59,686 nt of DNA from Gemella haemolysans (GCF_001553035.1 NZ_KQ959954.1:1-59686); one strand, 5' to 3'. Positions 35,104-43,955 are shown, numbered from the stretch's first letter. The notes: generated from the sequence alone by a model not told the origin. Program-made: numbers and translations.

Positions 35104-35829
35104 ATGAACATATTAGTAGTTATTGGTATAATAGTGTTAATTATCTTACTAGGTCTTTATGCATTCTGGCTTAAATTGCTAAAAGGTAAGCCAGGACGAA
35201 TTGCTGGGGCAGAAGTAGAGAAAAAAACTTTCGATGAAGCACTTGTTGTAGATGTTCGTTGGAGAAAAGAGTATGCAAGAGGGCATGCAATTAATGCGGT
35301 AAACTTACCTATTAAACTTTTTAAAAATAATAGTGATGTACTTGATGAATATAAGGATAAGGATATTATTCTATATTGTGTAGTCGATGTAACGTCTCGT
35401 AATACTGAAAAATTATTAAGAGAGCGTGGATTCACGAAACTTCATATTGGAGATGGGGTTAAACAATATGACTATGGTAAAGCAATATATAGCAATGTAT
35501 TATTATCTGAATTCAAATATCGTGTCTCAGTAAGTAAAAATAAGCAGTTTTTAAACTTAGGTAGTGAAATTTTAAGTGATGAAGAAATCAAAGTTTCACC
35601 TAATGAAATAGATAGTATTTTAGATAAGTTAAATAAAGATTCAGAAATTTTTGTTTATAGTGATAAACCTGAAGAAAGTAAAGAAGTATGTAAAAAACTT
35701 GGGTTAGCTGGTTACACAATTTTTAATTTAATTGAACCATTCAATACTGCTAAATATAGAAATGCATTCTATAATAAAAATGATTATATAGAAACACAAG
35801 CTGATCAAGAAGCATCATCTTGTGGTTGA
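35104..35829 (+). CDS. membrane-anchored tandem rhodanese-like protein
   Basis: A 241-residue protein. A single N-terminal membrane helix (residues 3-25) places the rest on the cytoplasmic side or outside. The first rhodanese domain (about 40-135) shows VVDVRWRKEYARGHAINAVNLP and the active-site loop CVVDVTS with a catalytic Cys near residue 97. The second half (about 150-225) has the rhodanese fold pattern but the loop position reads YSDKPEESKE, without Cys, so it looks inactive. The C-terminus ends in SSCG. Rhodaneses move sulfane sulfur; physiological role unknown. AAAGGAGT precedes the ATG. Confidence 0.82.
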   Translation: MNILVVIGIIVLIILLGLYAFWLKLLKGKPGRIAGAEVEKKTFDEALVVDVRWRKEYARGHAINAVNLPIKLFKNNSDVLDEYKDKDIILYCVVDVTSRNTEKLLRERGFTKLHIGDGVKQYDYGKAIYSNVLLSEFKYRVSVSKNKQFLNLGSEILSDEEIKVSPNEIDSILDKLNKDSEIFVYSDKPEESKEVCKKLGLAGYTIFNLIEPFNTAKYRNAFYNKNDYIETQADQEASSCG

Positions 35830-35845
35830 GCGTAAAAATTAAAAT

Positions 35846-35866
35846 AAACGATAGGTTATCGTTTTA
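35846..35866 (+). terminator. short terminator after the rhodanese gene
   Basis: AAACGATA pairs with TATCGTTT around GGT, followed by T. Weak but well placed, 17 bases after the stop. Confidence 0.55.
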
Positions 35867-35887
35867 ATAAAGTTTCAATAAAAATAC

Positions 35888-35914
35888 CTATAATTTTTAT
35901 TTATGAAATTATAG
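35888..35914. repeat. 9-bp perfect inverted repeat in the leader before the glycosyltransferase gene
   Basis: CTATAATTT (35888-35896) and AAATTATAG (35906-35914) are perfect inverted copies 9 bases apart. They contain a TATAAT-like sequence in AT-rich DNA, so the significance is unclear. Confidence 0.35.
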
Positions 35915-35940
35915 AATACAGATATAGTGATATAATTATA

Positions 35941-35987
35941 AGAAATTCACATAGAGCGGAGAATTGTTCTAGGTGAGTTTCTTTTTT
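35941..35987 (+). terminator. hairpin with T run upstream of the glycosyltransferase gene
   Basis: AGAAATTCACATAGAG pairs with TTCTAGGTGAGTTTCT (mismatches in the middle), followed by TTTTTT. No gene ends just before it, because the rhodanese gene has its own hairpin. It may end a small RNA started near the TATAAT at 35930, or attenuate the downstream gene. Confidence 0.6.
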
Positions 35988-36042
35988 ATATAACTAACAT
36001 AAAGAATTAATACGTTTGCTATAAAAAAATGTTAAATTAGGT

Positions 36043-36048
36043 TATAAT
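36043..36048 (+). promoter_or_regulatory. -10 box before the glycosyltransferase gene
   Basis: TATAAT lies about 38 bases before the start codon. The best -35 candidate, TTGCTA at 36016-36021, is 21 bases away, too far for a normal promoter. Confidence 0.35.
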
Positions 36049-36085
36049 ATAAGTGAAGGAAAATATGAAATAGAGGAAGATAATT

Positions 36086-37288
36086 ATGAAAATTTTACAT
36101 GTATTAGCACAATTACCTATTAAGACAGGAAGTGGTGTATATTTTACTAATGTTATTGAAGGGCTTAAACAGTTTGAAGTTGAACAAGCTGCGGTTTATG
36201 CAACAACACCGGAATATGATTTTAATTTCTTAGATGAGAAATTTGAAGTTGAGTTTCAAGGTAAGGATATTAGTTTTCCTATCGTAGGTATGAGTGACAT
36301 TATGCCTTATGAAAATACTCTGTATAAAAATATGACTGCTGAGATGCTGGAAACTTGGCAAGAAGAATTCCGTAAAAAATTAGAAAAGGCTAAAAAAGAA
36401 TTTAAACCAGATGTTGTAATCACACATCACTTATGGATTTTGAGTTCTATAGTTTGTGATGTATTTGAAGGTGAAAAAGTAATTGGAGTTTGTCATAATA
36501 CGGATATAAGACAAGCTGAAAAGAATCCAGCAATGAAAGATAAGTATGTCAAAAATCTTGATAAATTAGATAAGATACTAGCACTAAGCAGTGGTGTAAT
36601 AGAGGGAATTTCTAATATTTATAATTACCCTGAGGATAAGATTGTAAATATTGGTGCTGGATATAATGAAAAGATTTTTTATCCTGTTGAAAAATACGAA
36701 AAACACGATAGTATAAAAATTCTATACGCAGGAAAATTTGATGAATCAAAAGGTTTTTATGAGTTGATAAAGGCATTTAGATTATTAGAGAAAAAAGACA
36801 ATAACGTAGAATTAGAATTAATAGGGAACTTGAAAGAAGAGGATAGACCTAGGGTCGAAGCCTTAGTTGGTGATTCTAAGAAAATAAAAATTTATAACGC
36901 CGTAGATCAAGCACATTTAGGGGAAATAATGAGGCATAAAGATATTTTTATACTACCATCTTATTTTGAAGGGTTAGGTCTTATTGCGGTTGAAGCTTTA
37001 GGAAGTGGACTAAGAGTAGTTGCTACTGAGATAGAAGGGCTTATAGAATTTCTTGGAGACAAAATAAATAATTCTGAGATAATAGAATACATAGCAATGC
37101 CAACTATTTATGATACTGATAAGGCTGTTGAAGAAGAAAAACCAGCATTTGTAAATAGAATAGTGGGTGCTTTAGAACTTATGATAGAAAGAACAAGAGA
37201 GCAACGTGAAATTCCTGCTGAGTTACTAGAAGAAATTGAACACCACTCTTGGAAGAGAAAAATAGAAATTATTTACAAATTATTGTAA
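36086..37288 (+). CDS. family 4 glycosyltransferase
   Basis: A 400-residue GT-B fold glycosyltransferase. The N-terminal domain starts with MKILHVLAQLPIKTGSGVYF, typical of GT4 enzymes with a Gly-rich acceptor loop. The C-terminal donor domain contains LYAGKFDESKGFYELIKAF and the E-x7-E motif in PSYFEGLGLIAVEALGSG. The donor is usually a nucleotide-activated sugar; the acceptor cannot be predicted. It stands alone between two terminators, not in a capsule or wall-polymer cluster. GAGGAAG lies 9 bases before the ATG. Confidence 0.85.
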   Translation: MKILHVLAQLPIKTGSGVYFTNVIEGLKQFEVEQAAVYATTPEYDFNFLDEKFEVEFQGKDISFPIVGMSDIMPYENTLYKNMTAEMLETWQEEFRKKLEKAKKEFKPDVVITHHLWILSSIVCDVFEGEKVIGVCHNTDIRQAEKNPAMKDKYVKNLDKLDKILALSSGVIEGISNIYNYPEDKIVNIGAGYNEKIFYPVEKYEKHDSIKILYAGKFDESKGFYELIKAFRLLEKKDNNVELELIGNLKEEDRPRVEALVGDSKKIKIYNAVDQAHLGEIMRHKDIFILPSYFEGLGLIAVEALGSGLRVVATEIEGLIEFLGDKINNSEIIEYIAMPTIYDTDKAVEEEKPAFVNRIVGALELMIERTREQREIPAELLEEIEHHSWKRKIEIIYKLL

Positions 37289-37425
37289 AATAATACTTGG
37301 TAATTATTTGCTAACGATGGATTAAACAAAAGATTATAAATTCATCAATTTAAAATATGTAGATGTAAAGTTTTAATAGATTATTAATAAGCTTTACGGT
37401 TGAGCTTTAATATTAAATAAATTGT

Positions 37426-37496
37426 ACGGGAGTGACTAGAAAAAATCGCTTTGTAAAAATAAGATTTTTGAGTTGCTCCCATTTATAGTTTTTTTA
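37426..37496 (+). terminator. terminator, member of the repeated hairpin family
   Basis: GGGAGTGACTAGAAAAAATC (37428-37447) pairs with GATTTTTGAGTTGCTCCC (37463-37480), followed by ATTTATAG and seven T. It lies 138 bases after the glycosyltransferase stop and just before polA. The arms closely match those at the window ends. Confidence 0.85.
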
Positions 37497-37516
37497 AGAA
37501 TTATTAGGAGAAGAAA

Positions 37517-40156
37517 ATGGATAAGATAATATTAATAGATGGTAATAGTTTGAGTTATCGTGCTTTTTACGCTATGCCAGCTTTAAAAAATAAAAAAGGA
37601 TTATATACAAATAGTGTATATGGTTTTACATTGATGCTAGAAAAAATATTAGCAGATACTAATCCAAAGTATGCGTTAGTTGCTTTTGATAAAGGTAAAC
37701 AAACGTTTAGACATCAAAGTTATGAAGCATACAAAGGTACTAGGGATAAAACTCCTAGTGAGTTAGTAGAACAATTCGGGTATGTTAGAGAACTTCTTGA
37801 TTCATATGGGATAAAGTATGAAGAACATTTTGATTATGAAGCGGACGATATTATTGGAAGTTATGCTAAAATCGCTGAAAAAGAAGGTTTAGAAGTAATA
37901 ATAGTGACCGGAGATAAAGACTTAACTCAACTAGCTAGTGAAAATATAACAATTTACTACACTAAGCGTGGTGTTACAGATATAGATTATTATACGCCAG
38001 AGTTTATTGCTGAAAAATATGGCTTAACGCCAGAACAAATTGTTGACATGAAAGGTCTTATGGGAGACAAGAGTGATAATATCCCAGGAATTGCTGGAGT
38101 TGGTGAAAAAACGGCGATAAAATTATTGACTGAATATAAAACTGTAGAAAATGTACTAGAAAATATTGATAATATTAGTGGTAAAAAACTAAAAGAGCGA
38201 CTAACAGAAGGTCGAGAAGATGCTCTATTAAGTAAAAAACTAGCAACTATTTATACTGAAGTTCCAGTTGATAATAAGTTAGAAGATTTAATATATAGTG
38301 AGAATGTAGAACTAAAAAGAGAGTTATTTGAAAAACTTGAATTTGTTTCATTTTTAAAAAAATTATCTCAAGAAGCTTCTACTGAAGAGGTAGGTGTAAC
38401 TGCTGAAGAGGCTGTTGCTCCTAAAAAAGAAATTAGAATTGTTTTAGCAGATAAAAATACGAAAATAGACTTTACCGATAGTACTTTACATGTTGAGTGT
38501 TATACAGAAGATTATCATAACTCAGATGTAGTTGGAATAGTAGTCTATAATGAAGGAATTGCTTATATTTTTAGTGAAGAACAATTTTTCACTAATGAGT
38601 TTGTAGTAGATTATCTTCAAAGTGAAATTTCTAAAACTGTTTATGATTTTAAAAAGATTTTATTTATAGCGAAGAGAAATGGCGTATATATTAATGGTGA
38701 AGTTTTTGATGTTAAAATAGTGTCTTATTTAATAGATGTTAATGCAAAAACTGAAATTGATAAAATCATCTTTAACTATCTTGGAAAAATAATAAGTAGT
38801 GACGAAGAAATATATGGTAAAGGGGCAAAACGAACTTTACCAGCTCAAGAAGTTATTAATCCGTATATAGCTGAAATTGCAGAGAGTATTTCGCTTATGA
38901 AACCATTGATGGAAGAAAAACTTGCTGAAGAGAATATGACGGACTTGTATAAAGATATAGAGATTAAAGTGGCTAAAGTACTAGCTAATATGGAATTTGA
39001 AGGAATACATGTTAGTAAAAAAGCTCTAGAAGAAATGAGTGCAGAATTTGATGAAAGAATTAAAACTTTAGAAGCTAGCATATATACATTAGCTGGTTCT
39101 GAATTCAATATAGCTTCACCTAAGCAGCTAGGAGTAGTATTATTTGAGGATCTAGGGCTGCCACCAATTAAGAAAACAAAAACTGGTTATTCTACAGCAG
39201 TAGAGGTACTAGAACAACTACAACATAGTCATGAAATTATTCCATTAATTATGGAGTATAGAACAATTACAAAATTAAACTCAACTTATGCAAAAGGGTT
39301 AGTAAAAGATATTACTCGTGAAGGGAAAATCCATACACGTTATGAGCAAACATTAGCTCAGACAGGACGTTTATCTTCAGTGAATCCAAATCTTCAAAAT
39401 ATTCCAACGAGAATTGAAGAAGGGAAAAAAATTAGAAAAGCATTTGTTCCAGCTTCTGATGATAGAGTAATCTTATCTATTGACTATTCTCAAATAGAGC
39501 TTCGAGTATTAGCTCATATCGCACAGGACGCAGGAATGATAGATGCGTTTAAACACGATGTAGATATTCATACTAAAACAGCTAGTGATGTTAACGGAGT
39601 TAGTCTTGATGAGGTGACTTCTTCAATGCGTCGAGAAGCTAAAGCTGTCAACTTTGGTATTGTTTATGGAATTTCTGATTTTGGTCTATCTAATAACCTT
39701 GGAATTACTAGAAAACGTGCGAAAGAATTTATTGACAAATATTTAGAAACATTCAAAGGTGTTGATAAGTATATGATTGATATCGTAGATTTTGCAAAAG
39801 AACACGGTTATGTGGAAACTTTATTCAATAGAAGAAGAGCATTACCAGATATTAATGCGAAGAATAAAATTGTGGCTAATCTAAATGCACGTATTGCGAT
39901 GAATTCACCAATTCAAGGGACTGCTGCGGATATTATAAAAATAGCTATGGTTAATGTATTTGAATATTTAGAAAAAACAAATGTAGATGCAAAATTATTA
40001 TTACAAGTACATGATGAATTAATATTTGATGTAGATAAAGATATAGAAGAAGAGTTTACAAAAGAAATGATTAAAATTATGGAAGAAGCGGCTAATTTAG
40101 ATGTTCAACTTAAAGCTGAAGCCAGTAGTGGAGCGTCATGGTATGATGCTAAATAG
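37517..40156 (+). CDS. polA: DNA polymerase I
   Basis: An 879-residue repair and Okazaki-fragment polymerase. Residues 1-290 form the 5'-3' exonuclease (LIDGNSLSYRAFYAM, VTGDKDLTQLA, GLMGDKSDNIPGIAGVGEKTA). The 3'-5' proofreading domain (about 305-470) is degenerate: the first Asp-x-Glu motif reads HVECYTED, so proofreading is probably absent, as in Bacillus and Thermus. The polymerase domain carries motif A DYSQIELRVLAHIA, motif B RREAKAVNFGIVYG and motif C VHDELIFD. TTAGGAGA precedes the ATG. It is monocistronic, directly after a family terminator. Confidence 0.97.
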   Translation: MDKIILIDGNSLSYRAFYAMPALKNKKGLYTNSVYGFTLMLEKILADTNPKYALVAFDKGKQTFRHQSYEAYKGTRDKTPSELVEQFGYVRELLDSYGIKYEEHFDYEADDIIGSYAKIAEKEGLEVIIVTGDKDLTQLASENITIYYTKRGVTDIDYYTPEFIAEKYGLTPEQIVDMKGLMGDKSDNIPGIAGVGEKTAIKLLTEYKTVENVLENIDNISGKKLKERLTEGREDALLSKKLATIYTEVPVDNKLEDLIYSENVELKRELFEKLEFVSFLKKLSQEASTEEVGVTAEEAVAPKKEIRIVLADKNTKIDFTDSTLHVECYTEDYHNSDVVGIVVYNEGIAYIFSEEQFFTNEFVVDYLQSEISKTVYDFKKILFIAKRNGVYINGEVFDVKIVSYLIDVNAKTEIDKIIFNYLGKIISSDEEIYGKGAKRTLPAQEVINPYIAEIAESISLMKPLMEEKLAEENMTDLYKDIEIKVAKVLANMEFEGIHVSKKALEEMSAEFDERIKTLEASIYTLAGSEFNIASPKQLGVVLFEDLGLPPIKKTKTGYSTAVEVLEQLQHSHEIIPLIMEYRTITKLNSTYAKGLVKDITREGKIHTRYEQTLAQTGRLSSVNPNLQNIPTRIEEGKKIRKAFVPASDDRVILSIDYSQIELRVLAHIAQDAGMIDAFKHDVDIHTKTASDVNGVSLDEVTSSMRREAKAVNFGIVYGISDFGLSNNLGITRKRAKEFIDKYLETFKGVDKYMIDIVDFAKEHGYVETLFNRRRALPDINAKNKIVANLNARIAMNSPIQGTAADIIKIAMVNVFEYLEKTNVDAKLLLQVHDELIFDVDKDIEEEFTKEMIKIMEEAANLDVQLKAEASSGASWYDAK

Positions 40157-40175
40157 TTGTAAAAAGTCGATGTAA

Positions 40176-40325
40176 GTTCGCAGAGTGAGTTACAGTAAGG
40201 ATATTTCCAGTACTGATAGTTTAGATTGGTATGAAAAAGGTTGTTCAATGATAGGTGGTTGTTGTACTACGAAAGATGATATAAAAATTCTTTCTGAAGT
40301 ATTGTCTGAAAATTGTTATAAATAA
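40176..40325 (+). pseudogene. mmuM: C-terminal remnant of homocysteine S-methyltransferase
   Basis: The frame from 40176 to the TAA at 40323 encodes 49 residues. It contains DWYEKGCSMIGGCCTTKDDI, matching the end of MmuM/YbgG-type homocysteine methyltransferases, where the GGCC pair and an upstream Cys bind zinc. There is no start codon, and a TAA at 40173-40175 immediately precedes the frame. The rest of the roughly 310-residue enzyme is absent, since polA ends at 40156. This is the tail of a gene removed by deletion, with polA now next to the scar. The identity of the remnant is fairly firm because of the cysteine motif. Confidence 0.75.
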
Positions 40326-40452
40326 AAAGATAATTCTTGATAAAAATTAGTTTAGTTAATATTTATTTCTGCTAATTAAAAACATCTTAAAACTTAAATA
40401 GCTTGAAAAAATATTATAAATAATATATATATTTAAAGTTATATTTGTAGTT
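40326..40452. other. AT-rich gene-free stretch
   Basis: Between the mmuM remnant and the hairpin at 40453 no reading frame, promoter or structure is convincing. Confidence 0.4.
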
Positions 40453-40498
40453 AGGTTAATTTGCAACTGATATTCATCTTTTAAATTAACCTTTTTTA
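40453..40498 (+). terminator. terminator-like hairpin
   Basis: AGGTTAATTT (40453-40462) is the perfect inverted copy of AAATTAACCT (40483-40492), and TTTTTT follows. It may be the former terminator of the deleted mmuM gene or serve polA. Confidence 0.7.
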
Positions 40499-40568
40499 TA
40501 TTTTTTAAAAGCTAGGGGAGTTTACGTAATAAAATATAATAATCTAAAAAAGTTCTTAAAAATAAAAG

Positions 40569-40598
40569 TTTACAAACTGCCTTAATATTTGATATAAT
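40569..40598 (+). promoter_or_regulatory. sigma-A promoter of the glutamate dehydrogenase gene
   Basis: TTTACA (40569-40574) and TATAAT (40593-40598) are 18 bases apart. Just downstream, TTACA-N7-TGTAA around 40613-40629 is a small inverted repeat that could be an operator. Confidence 0.65.
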
Positions 40599-40654
40599 TA
40601 ATAAAAACAATATTACATGTCAAATGTAAAATAACATTCTGAGGAGATGTGATT

Positions 40655-41914
40655 ATGAATAACAATCCATTAGTTAACGCAAGAGAGCAAATTAAAGGTG
40701 CTTGTGAAGTTTTAGGTTATAAAGAAGAAGTGTATGAATCTTTAAAAGATCCGCAAAGATTTATTGAGATTTCTATTCCTGTTAGAATGGATAATGGTGA
40801 GGTAAAATACTTCAAAGGATTCCGTTCTCAGCATAATGATGCAATCGGTCCTACAAAAGGTGGATTAAGATTTCATCCACTTGTAACAGCTGATGAAGTT
40901 AAGGCATTATCAATTTGGATGACATTTAAATGTGCCGTTGCTAATCTACCATATGGTGGAGGTAAAGGTGGTATTATCGTAGATCCAAAAGACTTATCAA
41001 AAGGTGAATTAGAAAGATTGTCTCGTGGATATATTCGTGGGTTATACAAATATCTAGGTGAGAAACAAGATGTTCCTGCACCAGATGTTAATACTAATGG
41101 ACAAATCATGTCTTGGATGATCGATGAGTATAATGTTCTTACTGGAGAACAAGGTATAGGAACGCTAACTGGGAAACCATTAGAGTTAGGTGGTTCTTTA
41201 GGTAGAACTCAAGCGACTGGATACGGTGTAGCACTTGCTGCGAAATTAGCACTAGAGAAATTAGGGAAATCTACAGAAGGTGCGAAATTTGCTGTTCAAG
41301 GTTTCGGAAATGTAGGTAGTTATACTGTTGATACAGCTGTGAAGTTTGGTGCTACTGTAGTTGCTGTAACTGAGCGTGATGATGATGGTGTTCAATATGC
41401 TGTTTATCGTGAAGAAGGATTATCATATGCAGAACTGCAAGAATGTAAAGATAATAGAGTTAGATTCCATACATTACCAAACACGAAACGTTTAACTTTA
41501 GATGAGTTTTGGGCTTTAGATGTAGATGTAGTGTGCCCTTGTGCATTAGAGAATGCTATTGATGAAAAAGAAGCTAATTTAATAAGAGCTGCTGTTGTTT
41601 CTGAAGGTGCTAATGGACCGGCGACTTTAGCTGGAGATAAAACTCTACAAGAAAGAGGAGTTGTGGTAATTCCTGATATTCTTGCGAACAGTGGTGGTGT
41701 TACTGTATCTTACTTTGAATGGGTACAAAACTTACAAGGTTACTACTGGACAGAAGAAGAAGTTGTAGAAAAACAAGCGAGAGTTATGACAAAAGCATTT
41801 AATGATATTTGGGAAGTGAAAGAAAGATTTGCTATTCCTATGAGAAAAGCAGCTTATGTAAATTCTATAGAAAAAATTGTTAAAAATATGAAGCTAAAAG
41901 GTAAATTAAGCTAA
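40655..41914 (+). CDS. glutamate dehydrogenase
   Basis: A 419-residue hexameric-type Glu/Leu/Phe/Val dehydrogenase, interconverting glutamate with 2-oxoglutarate and ammonia. The substrate-binding lysines lie in GPTKGGLRFHP and PYGGGKGGIIVDP, the catalytic Asp in PAPDVNTNGQIMSWM, and the nucleotide fold in VQGFGNVGSYT. Length and sequence resemble Bacillus RocG/GudB, NAD-dependent enzymes usually used for catabolism; the cofactor is inferred. GAGGAG lies 8 bases before the ATG at 40655; a GTG at 40649 is too close to it. Monocistronic. Confidence 0.94.
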   Translation: MNNNPLVNAREQIKGACEVLGYKEEVYESLKDPQRFIEISIPVRMDNGEVKYFKGFRSQHNDAIGPTKGGLRFHPLVTADEVKALSIWMTFKCAVANLPYGGGKGGIIVDPKDLSKGELERLSRGYIRGLYKYLGEKQDVPAPDVNTNGQIMSWMIDEYNVLTGEQGIGTLTGKPLELGGSLGRTQATGYGVALAAKLALEKLGKSTEGAKFAVQGFGNVGSYTVDTAVKFGATVVAVTERDDDGVQYAVYREEGLSYAELQECKDNRVRFHTLPNTKRLTLDEFWALDVDVVCPCALENAIDEKEANLIRAAVVSEGANGPATLAGDKTLQERGVVVIPDILANSGGVTVSYFEWVQNLQGYYWTEEEVVEKQARVMTKAFNDIWEVKERFAIPMRKAAYVNSIEKIVKNMKLKGKLS

Positions 41915-41924
41915 TTATAATTTA

Positions 41925-41971
41925 AAAGGTGAATCGCTAGGAGGAAAGATTTCTAGTGATTCACCTTTGCT
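41925..41971. terminator. bidirectional terminator
   Basis: AAAGGTGAATCGCTAG (41925-41940) pairs with CTAGTGATTCACCTTT (41953-41968) with one G-T pair. It lies between the converging dehydrogenase and esterase-like genes and reaches the esterase-like stop codon. Confidence 0.88.
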
Positions 41972-42797
41972 ATTTATTCGAAAGAATTTCGAGTATATAA
42001 TCATCAAATTGATGTTGAAATATTTTCTTATAGTCTAAAAATAAATAATGTTGAATTTCTACATCTTGTAGAGTATCTAAAAGTATTAGCTGCGTTTCAA
42101 TTGGAGTTTTAGTATCTAGATATGAAAGCCCATAATGAACTTTTTGAGTTATAGAATTACTGAAATTTAGTACATCTATTGAATTTAGTGTTGAATATAG
42201 ATAATCTAACTTGTTAGAAAAATCACTTTCAAACTTATAAATGTTTTTGAAAAAAGGAGCCTTTTTATTATTGTTATAGGTATTTATAATATCACAAAGC
42301 GAACAGTCTGAGATGAATAGTTCTTTAACGGAATCGTAATAACTAGCGCAAACTATACTAATAGCAGCACCTTGACCTAGTCCAGTCACTAGAATTTCTT
42401 TATTCGGAAAGAGCATTTCTATAATACTTATAGTATCTAGGGCATCTTGAAAAACTAGATTAAAATATGGTGTGGATGAAGAACTATCCAAAAATGGGAA
42501 ATGAGAACAAGGAGTGTTATTCTCACTATTACCTGCTTGCCCTCGAATGTGTAGTGAAGCTAAAGCATAGTCTAACATACTGTATTTTGTTAAATTCAAA
42601 TAATCTTTATTTTTTACTTTGAATTCTGGGAAGTCGACGATGACGCCTTTAATGTTTGACTTAGGTATAGCTAAGTCTACTTCTATTTGAGAACCATCTG
42701 TTCCCTCAAAAATAATTTTTTTATATTGAACAAATGGATGTGGTATATCAATTATATTTTCTTTATATACTAGTTTTCTATTTTTTTCTAAATTCAT
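41970..42797 (-). CDS. alpha/beta-hydrolase paralogue lacking the catalytic serine
   Basis: A 275-residue protein of the acetyl xylan esterase (AXE1/cephalosporin-C deacetylase) type. The nucleophile elbow, expected as G-x-S-x-G, reads G139-L-G141-Q-G143, so glycine replaces the serine. The region where family members carry the catalytic His reads LDYKKIFQHQFDD and has no well-placed His. Other fold landmarks are kept: HIRGQAGNS (cf. FRNQGGKS in the partner) and the Asp-containing loop GLSYLDTKTP. The frame is open throughout, with no stops, and is probably translated. It lies 9 bases after the apparently active paralogue. A pseudoenzyme or binding protein is likely. Confidence 0.7.
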   Translation of the reverse strand: MNLEKNRKLVYKENIIDIPHPFVQYKKIIFEGTDGSQIEVDLAIPKSNIKGVIVDFPEFKVKNKDYLNLTKYSMLDYALASLHIRGQAGNSENNTPCSHFPFLDSSSSTPYFNLVFQDALDTISIIEMLFPNKEILVTGLGQGAAISIVCASYYDSVKELFISDCSLCDIINTYNNNKKAPFFKNIYKFESDFSNKLDYLYSTLNSIDVLNFSNSITQKVHYGLSYLDTKTPIETQLILLDTLQDVEIQHYLFLDYKKIFQHQFDDYILEILSNK

Positions 42798-42806
42798 AAT
42801 GCACTC

Positions 42807-43733
42807 CTATTCAACTTCTAACAAAAAGCTAACTATTTTATCATTAAAGTTCGGGATGTTTTCGTGGTAGTACTTTTTGTAGATGCAAGATTTTTTTCTA
42901 CTAGTAATCTCATTGTATATTTTTTCTTGAGTTTCTTTTGGACAGTCTTTATCAAGGTTAGTTATACCAAATAAAACAGAACATTTTAAATTTTTTGCGA
43001 AATTTATGGTGTCAAGGTAGTAAAGATTATTCAAGAACTTTTCAGTATTTTTGCCGGTTGTATTAAACCAACGTCCGTGGTGCGTTAATTCACCATAAAC
43101 ATTTATTCTATTATCTTTTTCATAGATGTATTGGAAATTTGCTAGGAAGGGATAGAGACTAATGCATCTAGTTACATTTTTGTTTAGTGCTGAAAATATT
43201 ATCGAAAATGCGCCACCTTGAGATGCACCAAAACTGACAAGTTCTTTTTCATTGATGTCTTCAAAGGATGATACAATTTTAGATAAAATAAGACTATCTA
43301 GAATATTTTTATAAAAAATCATATCTTCTATAGTTTCATCAAGTCCTACTGTTAGATGGCCAAAAACTGAGGGTGAAGAACTGCCTGAATCTTTACTTTT
43401 ACCTCCTTGGTTTCTAAAATCTATGGCGACGACATCATATCCAAGAGAAGCAAAAGTTGATTTTTCTAACCAGTTTCTACTTGATGCAGGATATCCGTGA
43501 AAATAGAATAATAGAGGAATATTTTTCTGAGGATAGAGTTTTCTATATTTTATATTTTTTATATATTTTGCATAAATAACAGAATTATCATAGCTAATGA
43601 ATGTTAAATCATAGAACTCTATATTATCAAATTTTGAAAATGAAGTTTTATTTAAAATGTATTTAGGTTGAATAGTATCGATAAGTTCTATTTTTTTATT
43701 CCAAAAATTATTAAAGTCTATAATATCTTTCAT
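42807..43733 (-). CDS. acetyl xylan esterase-like alpha/beta hydrolase
   Basis: A 308-residue alpha/beta hydrolase of the AXE1 (acetyl xylan esterase/cephalosporin-C deacetylase) family, which removes acetyl groups from sugars or small molecules. Oxyanion region YFHGYPASSRNW, then AIDFRNQGGKS, the nucleophile Ser171 in GASQGG, the loop ITNLDKDCP with the catalytic Asp, and a C-terminal HENIP with the likely catalytic His. The ATG at 43733 gives a start (MKDIIDFNNFW) that matches the family and has ACGAGGT upstream; a GTG at 43778 would add 15 residues. No signal peptide, so cytoplasmic. Substrate unknown. Confidence 0.82.
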   Translation of the reverse strand: MKDIIDFNNFWNKKIELIDTIQPKYILNKTSFSKFDNIEFYDLTFISYDNSVIYAKYIKNIKYRKLYPQKNIPLLFYFHGYPASSRNWLEKSTFASLGYDVVAIDFRNQGGKSKDSGSSSPSVFGHLTVGLDETIEDMIFYKNILDSLILSKIVSSFEDINEKELVSFGASQGGAFSIIFSALNKNVTRCISLYPFLANFQYIYEKDNRINVYGELTHHGRWFNTTGKNTEKFLNNLYYLDTINFAKNLKCSVLFGITNLDKDCPKETQEKIYNEITSRKKSCIYKKYYHENIPNFNDKIVSFLLEVE

Positions 43734-43875
43734 CTGGTACCTCGTTGCAGCGTTTTCATATATTTTATATACTAACACTCTGTAAAAGAAAATTCCAATA
43801 TAATGAATTTAAAAATTATGTAGTATATACTTTATTCACAAAAAAATTCAATATTCTAAGTTGATGCTATAATAA

Positions 43876-43904
43876 TTGAAAAAAAAGTTTATATGTAGTA
43901 AAAT
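43876..43904 (+). promoter_or_regulatory. probable promoter of the CNNM/CorC-type gene
   Basis: TTGAAA and TAAAAT are 17 bases apart, about 45 bases before the start codon. Confidence 0.5.
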
Positions 43905-43955
43905 TATTTATTAATGACTAAAAAATTATAAGGAAAGAGGTTAAATTAAAACCAT

